Assembly: GCA_022071955.1 (NCBI GenBank)
Contig: JAJVIM010000012.1
Coordinates: forward strand, 378,029 to 442,028
Origin: Anaerolineae bacterium
GTDB taxonomy: Bacteria > Chloroflexota > Anaerolineae > 4572-78 > J111
Direction: 5' to 3'
Length of the DNA stretch: 64,000 bases
The position numbers and the translations under genes are program-made. Shown in pieces: positions 48,017-56,653 of this stretch (the first letter of the stretch is position 1; every line of letters begins with the position of its first letter). Below the pieces are notes generated by a model. It searched no databases and was not told the DNA's origin. It was given only the letters and a program-made list of their open reading frames with translations.

Positions 48017-49396
48017 CTAATTTTTCAAACTATGGATGGGCGCGGGGATTTTACCGCCAAACGCCACAAAGCGGGCCGATTTACCGGCGTTGCGCACCGG
48101 CATAATGGCGCTTTCGCCAAACAGCCCGCCAAACGAGACCACTTCGCCGGCTTCTTTGCCCGGCACCGGGATAAGCCGCACGGCGGTGGTTTTGCCGTTG
48201 ATCATGCCAATGGCCATTTCGTCGGCGATGATGGCGGCGATGGTCGCCGCATCCACCGAGCCGGGCACGGCGATCATATCCAGCCCCACCGAGCAAACGC
48301 TGGTCATCGCCTCCAGTTTTTCCAGCACCAAACTGCCGTTGCCGGCGGCCTCGGCCAGCTCGTTGTCCTCGCAAACCGGGATGAACGCGCCGCTCAGCCC
48401 GCCAACACTCTGGCTGGCAAACGTACCGCCCTTTTTCACGGCATCGTTCAGCAGAGCAACAATGGCCGTTGAACCGGGCGCGCCAATTTCATCGACACCC
48501 AATATTTTGAGGATTTCGCCCACGCTGTCGCCAACGTTGGGTGTGGGGGCCAGCGACAGATCAACCACGCCAAACGGCACGCCCAGCGCCGCCGCTACCT
48601 GCCGGCCAATCAACTCGCCGGAACGGGTCACGCGGAAGGCGGTCTGCTTGATTTCGTCGGCCAGATCGTGCAGGCCCAATTGCTGGCCGCTGCTTTGAGC
48701 CAACCGCCGCTCCAGCGCGCGGGCAATTACGCCCGGCCCGCTGACGCCAACGTTGATCATCACTTCGTGCTGGCCCATGCCGTGGATGGCCCCGGCCATA
48801 AACGGGTTGTCGCCGGGCTGGTTGGTGAACACCACAAATTTGGCCGCGGCAAAACCGTGCCGGGCTTTGCTCTTTTCGGCCAGCGCCTTGATGGTTTGGC
48901 CCAGCAGCACTACCGCGTCCATGTTGACGCCGTAGCGGGTGGAGCCGGCGTTAACCGAGGCGCACACTTTTTGGGTAATGGCCAGCGCCTCCGGAATGGC
49001 GGCAATCAGTTCGCGGTCGGCGCGGCTGAGCCCGTTTTCCACGTTGGCCGAAAAACCGCCGACAAAATCGACGCCAACCTGGGCGGCCACTTCGTCCAGC
49101 GCGCAGGCCAGCGCCACAAAATCGTCGCGGTTAAAGCCGGCCCCCACGCTGGCGATGGGCGTGACCGCCAGCCGCTTGTTGACCACGGGGATGCCGTACT
49201 TTTCGGCCACGGCGTTGCAGGTGGGTACCAGCCGGGCCGCGAATTTTTCGATTTTGGCCTTGATGCGCTCGCAGGTGGCGGTTACATCGTCGCCGCGGCA
49301 ATCCAGCAGGTCGATACCCATTGTCACGGCGCGCACATCGAGGTGCTCCTTTTGGATCATATCGACGGTGTTAAGAATCTGGTCTGATCGAATCAT
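48017..49396 (-). CDS. DUF711/UPF0210 (PFL family) protein
   Basis: 459 residues, ATG at 49396 overlapping the stop of the upstream ACT gene by 4 bases. Matches the UPF0210 family throughout: EHLDVRAVTMGIDLLDC, IPVVNKRLAVTPIA, GGFSANVENGLSRADRELI, GVNMDAVVLLG, ARVEVMIN-like GMGQHEVMINVGVSGPGV, and ESAIMPVRN. The biochemical role is unsettled; it is a Gly-rich alpha/beta protein distantly like glycyl-radical enzymes by name only. The pairing with an ACT-domain regulator is conserved in many bacteria (from memory). Confidence 0.9.
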   Translation of the reverse strand: MIRSDQILNTVDMIQKEHLDVRAVTMGIDLLDCRGDDVTATCERIKAKIEKFAARLVPTCNAVAEKYGIPVVNKRLAVTPIASVGAGFNRDDFVALACALDEVAAQVGVDFVGGFSANVENGLSRADRELIAAIPEALAITQKVCASVNAGSTRYGVNMDAVVLLGQTIKALAEKSKARHGFAAAKFVVFTNQPGDNPFMAGAIHGMGQHEVMINVGVSGPGVIARALERRLAQSSGQQLGLHDLADEIKQTAFRVTRSGELIGRQVAAALGVPFGVVDLSLAPTPNVGDSVGEILKILGVDEIGAPGSTAIVALLNDAVKKGGTFASQSVGGLSGAFIPVCEDNELAEAAGNGSLVLEKLEAMTSVCSVGLDMIAVPGSVDAATIAAIIADEMAIGMINGKTTAVRLIPVPGKEAGEVVSFGGLFGESAIMPVRNAGKSARFVAFGGKIPAPIHSLKN

Positions 49397-49965
49397 AGCA
49401 TTTTTATCTCGTTGGTGGCTTTGAAAATATCGTAATGTTGCAGCACAATCTGCAAATCGGATTGCTGTTGAAAAGCCCGCAGCCGGCGGCGGATGGCATC
49501 GATGCTGGCGCAGCGGCTCAAATCAACCAGCAAAATCATAATGTACAGGTCGTTGGCCACGGTGGTAGACAGATCGAGGATGTTGATCTGGTTTTCGGCG
49601 CAAAACTGGCTCACGGCGGCTACAAAGCCAATACGGTCTTTGCCGCTGGCAGTGAGCACGTAAGTATTTTCCGGCGGCGGGGCATCGGCCACGGGGTCCA
49701 GATCCGAAACCGGTTTAACGCCAATTTCGAGCGGGGTGGGGCTGTTGGTATTCAGTTCGGCGAGCATGTGCTTGATGTCGTCGCCCGCCACGGAGGTGGG
49801 GAACGACACGTACAAAATCATGGTGAAGTGACCGCGCAGCACGCTCTGGCGGATATCGGCAATATCGCCGTTGAGTTTGCTGATCGCGCTGGAGACATCA
49901 AACACAATCCCCACCCGGTCACGAGACATCACCGAAATAATAAAGTGATTTTGAGGCAGAGTCAT
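49393..49965 (-). CDS. Tandem ACT-domain regulatory protein (UPF0237/GcvR-like)
   Basis: 190 residues, ATG at 49965. ACT domain 1: FIISVMSRDRVGIVFDVSSAIS...GDIADIRQSVLRGHFTMILYV; domain 2 near 105-170: TYVLTASGKDRIGFVAAVSQFC...INILDLSTTVANDLYIMILLV. ACT domains bind amino acids; here it is translationally coupled to the DUF711 gene and probably regulates it. The two domains are longer than the single-ACT UPF0237 proteins of many bacteria, resembling GcvR. Confidence 0.85.
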   Translation of the reverse strand: MTLPQNHFIISVMSRDRVGIVFDVSSAISKLNGDIADIRQSVLRGHFTMILYVSFPTSVAGDDIKHMLAELNTNSPTPLEIGVKPVSDLDPVADAPPPENTYVLTASGKDRIGFVAAVSQFCAENQINILDLSTTVANDLYIMILLVDLSRCASIDAIRRRLRAFQQQSDLQIVLQHYDIFKATNEIKML

Positions 49966-50027
49966 CGGCGCAAGAGTCCTTTTTGAGAGTGATTTAGACT
50001 CTGCATTATAAGGGACTTTAGAACGCC

Positions 50028-50062
50028 AAACAAAACGAGCGGCCTCTGCCGCCCGTACCGGT
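50028..50062 (-). terminator. Probable terminator after the FHA gene
   Basis: On the minus strand GCGGC-AGAG-GCCGC is followed by TCGTTTTGTTT. Short stem, so moderate confidence. Confidence 0.5.
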
Positions 50063-50073
50063 TGACCGTTTTG

Positions 50074-50664
50074 TTAGATTATCCAGCTCGCTATGGCCAG
50101 GTGGAGGGCGGGTAGCAGCCCAAACTGCATGCGCCCCACAAACACGCCCAGCAGCAGCACCAGCGCCAGTAGCAAGGCCACAACTATCATAGCCAGGCAG
50201 CCCACCAGCAGCCACACCGAGCCGGACCCGGGACCAAAAAGCGTCACAGAGGTGCCGGGAATGGCCACCGGCGGCACGTTCAATGGCGCGGCCTGGCCCT
50301 GGTTGAGCAGATCGAGGTTGGGGGCTGAGGTAGAAAACAAAAATTCGGTATCGCCCAGCAAAATTTTGTCGCTGTGTTTGAGCCGGGAGGGTTGAGAAAC
50401 CAGCACGCCGTTAAGATAGGTGCCGTTGGCGCTGCCCTGGTCAATCAAAATAAAGGTGTCGTCGATGGGGGTGAGGGTGGCGTGGTGCCGCGATACTTTG
50501 TGGTCGGCCACCACAACACTGTTGCTTTTGTCTCGGCCCAGATGAATGGTCCCGCGCAGCGGAAAAACCTGGCTGCCCCGGCCGCCAACCATCAACACCA
50601 GATAACCGGGCGGTGATGGTTCATAAACCGTTTCATCTTCGTTTTCTGTAATATACCGGACCAA
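50074..50664 (-). CDS. FHA-domain membrane protein
   Basis: 196 residues; TTG start at 50664 with AGCAGGAT about 7 bases upstream. FHA domain at about 25-115: GTIHLGRDKSNSVVV, KVSRHHATLTP, DQGSANGTYLNG, all core phosphothreonine-binding residues (GR, SxxH, NG) present. C-terminal hydrophobic stretch at about 150-195 (WLLVGCLAMIVVALLLALVLLLG and another). FHA domains read phosphothreonine made by Ser/Thr kinases; no kinase gene is in the window. Confidence 0.85.
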   Translation of the reverse strand: MVRYITENEDETVYEPSPPGYLVLMVGGRGSQVFPLRGTIHLGRDKSNSVVVADHKVSRHHATLTPIDDTFILIDQGSANGTYLNGVLVSQPSRLKHSDKILLGDTEFLFSTSAPNLDLLNQGQAAPLNVPPVAIPGTSVTLFGPGSGSVWLLVGCLAMIVVALLLALVLLLGVFVGRMQFGLLPALHLAIASWII

Positions 50665-50827
50665 GCGCTTATCCTGCTAACATAATTATCAACAATTATA
50701 ACATAGTCGCATGGCCTGCGCTATAGACGTTTTAAATTTAGTTACTTGACCATAACAAAAAATACGGTTATTATTAGGAAAATGTCTTAATTTAGCCGGG
50801 CAAAATTCCCAGGGGATCAACAGCAGC

Positions 50828-51376
50828 GTGGAAGCAGAAAGTAGTCAATCTGGAAACCGATTGTTTCTAATCATTGCGGTTGCGCTTATTGGCCTGATCT
50901 GCATTGGGCTGTTTGGATTAGGGTTTGTGTTAACCATCACCTCGTTCAATCGCGCTCAGGAGCAAGCGGCCCTGATTCCAACGGCCACCGACACACCATT
51001 TCCGCCAACCTTCACCCCAACTCCAACCGCTACGTTCACCCCCACCGAAACTCCCCAGCCAACGCCAACCGGTACGCCCGTTGTTAGACCTGAGTCTGAG
51101 GTAACCGCAACTCCCGCCGAGGTTGAGGCGGCGGCCACTGGCTCCAGCGAACTCAGCGGGACGGCTACCAACACCCCCGTGGTGGGCAGCCCCACCGCCG
51201 TGGCTACGGTAAATGCAACGGCTACGCCGGCCGTTGTGCCGGGCAGTGGCGGTGTATTGCCAGTTGCGTCTAGCGGGATTTTGGTGTGGCTTGGGGGCGG
51301 CGTGCTGGCTTTGCTGGTACTCTCCGGGGCGCTGCACCGGATGTCAACCAACGGCAGCCGGCATAAAAACCTGTAA
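50828..51376 (+). CDS. Ser/Thr/Pro-rich membrane or surface protein
   Basis: 182 residues, GTG start with AGGGGA about 11 bases upstream. N-terminal membrane helix (LFLIIAVALIGLICIGLFG), then about 100 low-complexity Thr/Pro/Ala residues with TPTPT-like spacing, then a C-terminal segment LPVASSG followed by a hydrophobic helix and a basic tail. The latter resembles a sortase-type anchor, but the L-P-x-T-G motif is not exact (LPVAS). Function unknown; a linker-like stalk. Ends just before a strong shared terminator. Confidence 0.6.
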   Translation: MEAESSQSGNRLFLIIAVALIGLICIGLFGLGFVLTITSFNRAQEQAALIPTATDTPFPPTFTPTPTATFTPTETPQPTPTGTPVVRPESEVTATPAEVEAAATGSSELSGTATNTPVVGSPTAVATVNATATPAVVPGSGGVLPVASSGILVWLGGGVLALLVLSGALHRMSTNGSRHKNL

Positions 51377-51398
51377 CCCTCCACCCCAATAATAAACA

Positions 51399-51432
51399 AA
51401 AAAGCGACAGGCCTGATTACCTGTCGCTTTTT
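51399..51432. terminator. Bidirectional terminator
   Basis: AAAAAGCGACAGG pairs perfectly with CCTGTCGCTTTTT across an 8-base loop. It ends both the plus-strand gene at 50828 and the minus-strand receiver gene at 51447. Confidence 0.95.
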
Positions 51433-51446
51433 GATTTAATCGGACT

Positions 51447-51809
51447 CTATTCAAGATAGCGATTGATGGTGGTCAGCAACCGGTTGAGATCAACCGGCTT
51501 GGTAAAATGCTCGTTTGCGCCGGCCTCAAGCGCTCGTTCTTTGTGTTTGGCGCTGGCCCAGGCAGAAATGGCAATAATCGGAATATCCTGGGTGCCTGCG
51601 TCGGAACGGATAACTTTGATAGCTTCAAAACCATCCATTTTTGGCATACGCAGGTCCATCAGGATAAGGTCGGGGAGCCACGTGCGGGCTTTTTCCACGC
51701 CTTCCAGACCATCGCCGGCCACTGCGACTTCAAAGCCGTTCAATTCAAGCATTTGCGCCAAAATATCTCGTTGTGCTGGGTGATCTTCGACGTACAATAC
51801 TTTAGACAC
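51447..51809 (-). CDS. Stand-alone CheY-like response regulator
   Basis: 120 residues, ATG at 51809. A single receiver domain: LYVEDHPAQRDIL (acidic pair), phosphoacceptor Asp in LILMDLRMPKMDG, IIAISAWASAKH, FTKPVD (Lys). No output domain, so it acts by protein contact or as a phosphate sink. No kinase is adjacent; the hybrid kinase at 37982 is a possible partner. Confidence 0.92.
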   Translation of the reverse strand: MSKVLYVEDHPAQRDILAQMLELNGFEVAVAGDGLEGVEKARTWLPDLILMDLRMPKMDGFEAIKVIRSDAGTQDIPIIAISAWASAKHKERALEAGANEHFTKPVDLNRLLTTINRYLE

Positions 51810-52050
51810 GTAAAGCGCTCCAACCTAAACTAGTTCGGGATAATCAAGACTAACACAACTATAAAAGTATGTCAAACAGAATTGATGGCATGAAACAGGT
51901 CAAAATCTCTCGCTGCCAGCACTTAAAAAAGCGCTGTTAACGGCTGTTTTTTCATTAATCTTCTATTAATCTGACATTCATTTTACTTTAATTTTTCTCA
52001 GATACTATACGGGTACACGCTAGCAAAAAGTGTGATCCCTCCCTCCTAAG

Positions 52051-52083
52051 GAAAAACCCGCGTAGTGGCAGCGCGGGTTTTTC
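52051..52083. terminator. Terminator after ctaA
   Basis: GAAAAACCCGCG pairs with CGCGGGTTTTTC, a perfect 12-bp stem with a 9-base loop. It works on the minus strand for ctaA and has the symmetry to end a plus-strand transcript too. Confidence 0.9.
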
Positions 52084-52098
52084 ATTTTTAAACGCGTT

Positions 52099-53073
52099 TT
52101 AGCCACCCGATTGCCCCAGCACTTTTTTGGCAGCAACACCTGCCACGTCCGGCTGTTGAGCCGACACCGCCGGCCCCAACCCGGCAGCAATAAACAGCAC
52201 CAGCAGGATGAGCAAAATATCAGAAATAAACAGGTGCGCCAGTTGCATCCACACCGGGGCCAGCAGCACCACATTGAAAGCCCCAAACAACAACTGGAAC
52301 AGATAAACGCCGGTAAACATTTTGGCCAGCAGCCGGCTGGCTGAACTGCCGCGCGCGCGGTTAAACATCATCATGACCACCACAAGATATGCGCCCACGC
52401 CAATAGCGATCAGCGGATGGTACACCCGCAATCTCACCAGAAAATGGGCCGTGGCTGAAAACTCTTCGCGGATGCCGTGCGCCAGCGATTCGGCCGGGAA
52501 CAGCGTATCGCCCAGGGCGGTTACTCCGCCGCTGGCCCCCAGCAGTAACATGCCCACAAACCCCAAACCGAGCGCCACTCCAAACCGGCCCTGCCCTTTT
52601 AACCGCAGCGGCGCGCCGCCAGAGGCCCACCATGCTGTCAGGGTGATGGCAGCCAGCAGCAAAAAGGTATTTACCAGATGCACGCCCATCACTACCGCGC
52701 GGGTGGCCGAAATATTTTGGGCCACCCAGCCAAACAGTACCAGGCTGGCGCCCAGCAGCGTTTCGATAATCATAAACGTCATCGACAGGCCGGCCCCGGT
52801 GCGCACACTGTGCCCTTTGGGATAGACTCTGAAGGCCCAAATCAACATAACTACAACCATCAAAAAGGCCAGCCCACTGGTGACGCGGTGGGTAAATTCG
52901 ATGACGGTTTCAATAGCCGGCGACCACGGAATAACATCGCCCTGGCAGGTGGGCCAATGCTCGCCGCAGCCGGCCCCGGAGCCGGTAGCCCGCACAAACG
53001 CGCCCCAAACAACAACAAAAATATTGAGCACCAGCACGCCCCAGGCGAATCTGGCATAATTGTTTAGCTTCAT
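52099..53073 (-). CDS. ctaA: Heme A synthase (CtaA/COX15)
   Basis: ATG at 53073, preceded by AAAGGG; the frame is open much further upstream but that part overlaps the DUF72 gene and has no domain. 324 residues with about eight membrane helices. Signature parts: VVWGAFVRATGSGAGCGEHWP, EFTHRVTSGLAFL, VMGVHLVNTFLLLA, LIAIGVGAYLVV, VWMQLAHLFISD, with His residues for the hemes. Converts heme O to heme A for aa3-type oxidases, which are not in this window. Confidence 0.9.
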   Translation of the reverse strand: MKLNNYARFAWGVLVLNIFVVVWGAFVRATGSGAGCGEHWPTCQGDVIPWSPAIETVIEFTHRVTSGLAFLMVVVMLIWAFRVYPKGHSVRTGAGLSMTFMIIETLLGASLVLFGWVAQNISATRAVVMGVHLVNTFLLLAAITLTAWWASGGAPLRLKGQGRFGVALGLGFVGMLLLGASGGVTALGDTLFPAESLAHGIREEFSATAHFLVRLRVYHPLIAIGVGAYLVVVMMMFNRARGSSASRLLAKMFTGVYLFQLLFGAFNVVLLAPVWMQLAHLFISDILLILLVLFIAAGLGPAVSAQQPDVAGVAAKKVLGQSGG

Positions 53074-53092
53074 AAAAAAGCCCTTTCGCAAA

Positions 53093-53881
53093 CTAAAATA
53101 ACTTGCCTTGCTGTGGAATTTCGGGGTAAACTGCCGGCAGCCCCACCAGTTTTTTAAATTGATTGCACGTGGCCGGGGAATGGCCGGAAAAATCGTTATT
53201 AAAAAAGCCGTAGAGGGTGTGGACACGCTCCAGATTGGGCTGGATGTGTGCCCACCACCATTCCAGTTGGGGCAAAACATCGAGCTGAACCCGATCTTTT
53301 TGTTCAAATTGACCGTGCTGGCCGAGCCAGCGAATGTACTGAAAATTGGTAGTGAGCGCGATCTGTTTGGGTAAATCCAGGTACGCAGTTGAAGTCCAGC
53401 AGATGTTGCGGCCGCGCAGCAGGGTAACGGTTTCCGGGATAAACCAGGAAAGATGCCGAAACTCCAGCGCAAAGTCAACATCGCCGGGCAGGATATCCAA
53501 AAATGCGGCCAGGTTATCAAACTCGGCAGCGGAAAAGCTGGGCGGAAGCTGAATTAACACCGCGCCCAAAGCGCCTTCAAAATATTTGATGGTGTCCAAA
53601 AAGTGCTGCATTTCAGCCCGGGCCGAGACCAGCCGCAGCTCATGGGTGATGAGCCGGGGCGTTTTGGGGCAAAACTTAAAGCCTTCCGGCACGGTGGCCG
53701 CCCATTGTTTGACTCGTTCAACCGGCGGCGTGCCGTAAAATGTTGAGTCCAGCTCGACCGCGTTGAAAATCTGGCTGTAATGAGCCAGATAACTGCGGCC
53801 CGGCGCGCCGGCCGGATAAAACACGCCGTCCCAATCTTTATAGCTGTAGCCAACCGTACCCAAATACCAATTTACCAACAC
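53093..53881 (-). CDS. DUF72 (YecE-like) protein
   Basis: 262 residues; GTG start at 53881 (a TTG follows). TIM-barrel-like family with the typical opening WYLGTVGYSYKDWDGVFYP and YSQIFNAVELDSTFYGTPP, LIQLPPSF, FALEFRHLSW, and FFNNDFSGHSPATC near the end. No known activity. It lies 19 bases upstream of ctaA in the same direction, so the two are likely co-transcribed. Confidence 0.9.
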   Translation of the reverse strand: MLVNWYLGTVGYSYKDWDGVFYPAGAPGRSYLAHYSQIFNAVELDSTFYGTPPVERVKQWAATVPEGFKFCPKTPRLITHELRLVSARAEMQHFLDTIKYFEGALGAVLIQLPPSFSAAEFDNLAAFLDILPGDVDFALEFRHLSWFIPETVTLLRGRNICWTSTAYLDLPKQIALTTNFQYIRWLGQHGQFEQKDRVQLDVLPQLEWWWAHIQPNLERVHTLYGFFNNDFSGHSPATCNQFKKLVGLPAVYPEIPQQGKLF

Positions 53882-54049
53882 AAACTCCCACAGTAAATCT
53901 TAAGCTCATGATATACAAACGGCCGGTTCCTGCCAAAATACCGCTTTGACAAAAAAAGTACCGCCCCTATAATGCACCTAATTTTAAGAGATTAAGTCCA
54001 ATTAATCAATAGGGGATGACACCACACTCCCCGCGAATCGATCTGCACC

Positions 54050-54895
54050 ATGAAAACCGTTGTCATCACCGGCGCTTCAACCGGAATTGGCCGGGCCTGT
54101 GCGCTGGAGCTGGACCGACGCGGCTGGCGCGTATTTGCCGGCGTTCGCCAACCCGCCGACGCCGCCGCGCTGGCCGGCCAATCATCCCCCAACCTCACCC
54201 CTGTGTTCATCGATGTCACCGACAGTGAGTCGATTGCGGCCGCGGCGGAACAGGTGACCGCGACCGTTGGCCCGGCCGGACTCACCGGGCTGGTAAACAA
54301 TGCCGGCATCGGCGCCGGCGGCCCGCTGGAATTTATTCCGATAGAGTTGCTGCGACAGCAGTTTGAAATTAATGTCATCGGCCAGGTGGCGGTTACTCAG
54401 GCATTTTTGCCGCTTCTCCGCGCCGGCCGGGGGCGCATTATTAATATGAGTTCCATCAGCGGCCGGGTTTCGGTGCCTTTTGTTGGCCCCTATTCGGCCA
54501 GCAAGTTTGCGTTGGAGGCGCTGACCAACTCGCTGCGCAACGAGCTGCAGCCGTGGGGCATCAAAGTGATCAGCATTCAGCCCGGCTCAATTGCCACACC
54601 CATCTGGGAAAAAACTCTGGCTCTCAGTTACCAACTGCGCCGGCAAATGCCGCCCCGGGCCGAAGATTTGTACGGGGCCAGGCTCGATGACCTGCTGGCC
54701 GCGGTGAAAAATACGGCCGGGCGCGGCGTGCCGCCGGAGCGGGTGGCCCGCGTGGTTCACACCGCGCTAACGGCCGCCCGGCCTAAATTGCGCTATCTGG
54801 TGGGCGCAGACGCCCGGCTGGCGGCGCTGCTGGTAGCCCTGCTGCCGGATCGATTATTTGACTGGCTGCTCATAAAATATGGCGGCAATATTTAG
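54050..54895 (+). CDS. Short-chain dehydrogenase/reductase
   Basis: 281 residues, ATG 54050. Classical SDR: TGASTGIG (NAD(P) binding), DVTDSES, NNAGIG, catalytic Ser in INMSSISG, YSASK (Tyr and Lys). The C-terminal 90 residues are longer than core SDRs and include a hydrophobic end. Substrate unknown. Followed after 15 bases by the AcuI-type reductase. Confidence 0.9.
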   Translation: MKTVVITGASTGIGRACALELDRRGWRVFAGVRQPADAAALAGQSSPNLTPVFIDVTDSESIAAAAEQVTATVGPAGLTGLVNNAGIGAGGPLEFIPIELLRQQFEINVIGQVAVTQAFLPLLRAGRGRIINMSSISGRVSVPFVGPYSASKFALEALTNSLRNELQPWGIKVISIQPGSIATPIWEKTLALSYQLRRQMPPRAEDLYGARLDDLLAAVKNTAGRGVPPERVARVVHTALTAARPKLRYLVGADARLAALLVALLPDRLFDWLLIKYGGNI

Positions 54896-54910
54896 CCCAA
54901 GGAGAATGGT

Positions 54911-55903
54911 ATGACCACGTTCAAAGCGCTGTTACTGGAAATGGAAAATGACGAACTGCGAGCTTCGGTAAAGGAGCTGGAGCCGGCGGCTCTGCCCGCC
55001 GGCGAGGTGTTGATTCGGGTGGCCTATTCCAGCCTCAACTACAAAGATGGGCTGGCTGTCACCGGCGCGGCCAAAGTGGTGCGCAGCTTCCCGATGGTGC
55101 CGGGCATCGACCTGGCCGGCACGGTTGAGGAATCGAGTTTGCCGGAGTACAAACCGGGCGATAGCGTGGTACTGACCGGCTGGGGCATCGGCGAAAGCCA
55201 CTGGGGCGGCTTTGCCCAACTGGCCCGGGCCAAAGCCGGCTGGCTGGTGCCGCTGCCCGCCGGTTTGAGCCTGAAGCAGGCAATGGGCATCGGCACGGCC
55301 GGCTTTACCGCCATGTTGTGCGTGATGGCGCTGGAAAACCACGGGCTAACCCCGGCCGCCGGCGAAGTGGTGGTGACCGGCGCTACCGGCGGCGTGGGCA
55401 GTTTGGCCGCGGCTATTCTGGCCAACCTGGGCTACCGGGTGGTGGCCTCAACCGGCCGCGCCGAAGCCCACGACTATCTCAAAAGCCTCGGCGTGGCCGA
55501 AATCATTGGCCGCGAAGTGCTGGGCGCGCCTTCAAAACGGCCAATGGAATCGGCGCGCTGGGCCGGCGCGGTTGACTCGGTGGGCGGCGATACGCTGTCA
55601 ACGCTGATCAAGCAGATGGCGCCGCGCGCCAGCGTGGCCGCCTGCGGCAATGCCGGCGGCATCGGCCTGAACACAACGGTGCTGCCCTTTATTTTGCGCG
55701 GGGTCAACCTGCTCGGCATCGACTCGGTGATGTGCCCGCCGGATGTTCGGCGCGAGGCGTGGCAGCGGCTGGCCCGCGATTTGCCTCTGGCGGCGCTGGA
55801 GCAGGCCATACAGGTGGTGCCGCTGGCCGAAGTGGTTTCGCTGAGCGAGCAGATCATCAAAGGCCAGGTGCGCGGCCGCACGGTCATCGATGTGAACGCG
55901 TAG
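54911..55903 (+). CDS. Acrylyl-CoA reductase-like MDR oxidoreductase (AcuI/YhdH)
   Basis: 330 residues, ATG with AAGGAG 8 bases upstream. Medium-chain dehydrogenase without zinc: SSLNYKDGLAVTGA, PGIDLAGTVEES, GWGIGESHWGGFAQ, and the nucleotide fold VVTGATGGVGSLAA. End region LLGIDSVMCP is typical of YhdH/AcuI, which reduce acryloyl-CoA with NADPH. Actual substrate is not shown. Confidence 0.85.
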   Translation: MTTFKALLLEMENDELRASVKELEPAALPAGEVLIRVAYSSLNYKDGLAVTGAAKVVRSFPMVPGIDLAGTVEESSLPEYKPGDSVVLTGWGIGESHWGGFAQLARAKAGWLVPLPAGLSLKQAMGIGTAGFTAMLCVMALENHGLTPAAGEVVVTGATGGVGSLAAAILANLGYRVVASTGRAEAHDYLKSLGVAEIIGREVLGAPSKRPMESARWAGAVDSVGGDTLSTLIKQMAPRASVAACGNAGGIGLNTTVLPFILRGVNLLGIDSVMCPPDVRREAWQRLARDLPLAALEQAIQVVPLAEVVSLSEQIIKGQVRGRTVIDVNA

Positions 55904-55911
55904 CGCCCCGG

Positions 55912-56643
55912 TTACTGTATCAGCAGCATCACCGCGGTGATGGTCAGAATTGCAATAATAATCCAGTCGAAAAGCTCTTTGTTCACCCGGCTGGCAAAAA
56001 CCTTGCCGGCCCACACGCTCAGCGGCAGCAGCGGCAGCAGCCAGGCAATTTGCAGCAACTGGTTCATGTGGAACAGGCCGGCAAAATAATACGACGGCAC
56101 CTTGATCCAGTTCAGAATTGCAAAAAAAAGCACCATCGACGCCACAAACGGGCGTGGCTTTAACCCGACCATCATCAAATAGATAACGACCGGCGGCGGC
56201 CCGGTGTGGGCCAGCGTCGATGAAATTCCCGACAGCCCGCCGGCCAGCAGCCCGTGCCAGTTGCGCGAGGTGTAGTGAATTGAGCGCAAAATACGCTTTT
56301 CAAACAGCCGGTAAAGCACAAACAGCAGGGCAATCACGCCGATAAACTGGCGCAGCCCGGCCGCCGAAATGCTGGTGAGAAACAGGGTAGCCACGGCCAC
56401 GCCAATTACCCCGCCGGGAATCAGCAGCAACACCTGTGATTTATCCCATTTGTTCCAGTGCGCCCACAGGGCAAACAGATCGGCCACCATTAAAATTGGC
56501 AACAGCAGGCCAATTACCTCGGTGGCCGGCATCACCGTGGCCATCAACGGTGTTGCCAGCACGGCCAGGGTGCCGCCCAGCCCGCCTTTGCCCAACCCAA
56601 TCAGCACAATTACAATGGCCGCCATTATCAGATACGGTGTCAT
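55912..56643 (-). CDS. TauE/SafE family membrane transporter
   Basis: 243 residues, ATG at 56643. About seven to eight membrane helices; motif GLGKGGLGGTLAVLATPLM at the start and GLSGISSTLAHTGPPPVVIYLM in the second half are the two conserved blocks of the sulfite/organosulfonate exporter family. The substrate is unknown. It lies 10 bases after the M20 amidohydrolase gene in the same direction and converges with the AcuI gene. Confidence 0.88.
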   Translation of the reverse strand: MTPYLIMAAIVIVLIGLGKGGLGGTLAVLATPLMATVMPATEVIGLLLPILMVADLFALWAHWNKWDKSQVLLLIPGGVIGVAVATLFLTSISAAGLRQFIGVIALLFVLYRLFEKRILRSIHYTSRNWHGLLAGGLSGISSTLAHTGPPPVVIYLMMVGLKPRPFVASMVLFFAILNWIKVPSYYFAGLFHMNQLLQIAWLLPLLPLSVWAGKVFASRVNKELFDWIIIAILTITAVMLLIQ

Positions 56644-56653
56644 AAGTCAGAAC

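Noticed and set aside
51960..52086. Possible small plus-strand RNA ending in the terminator at 52051-52083
   Set aside because: No -35/-10 pair with proper spacing was found, and the terminator is explained by ctaA on the other strand.
53074..53520. Longer N-terminus for ctaA reaching 53520
   Set aside because: The extension overlaps the DUF72 gene out of frame and has no domain; ATG 53073 has a ribosome site and starts at the first membrane helix.
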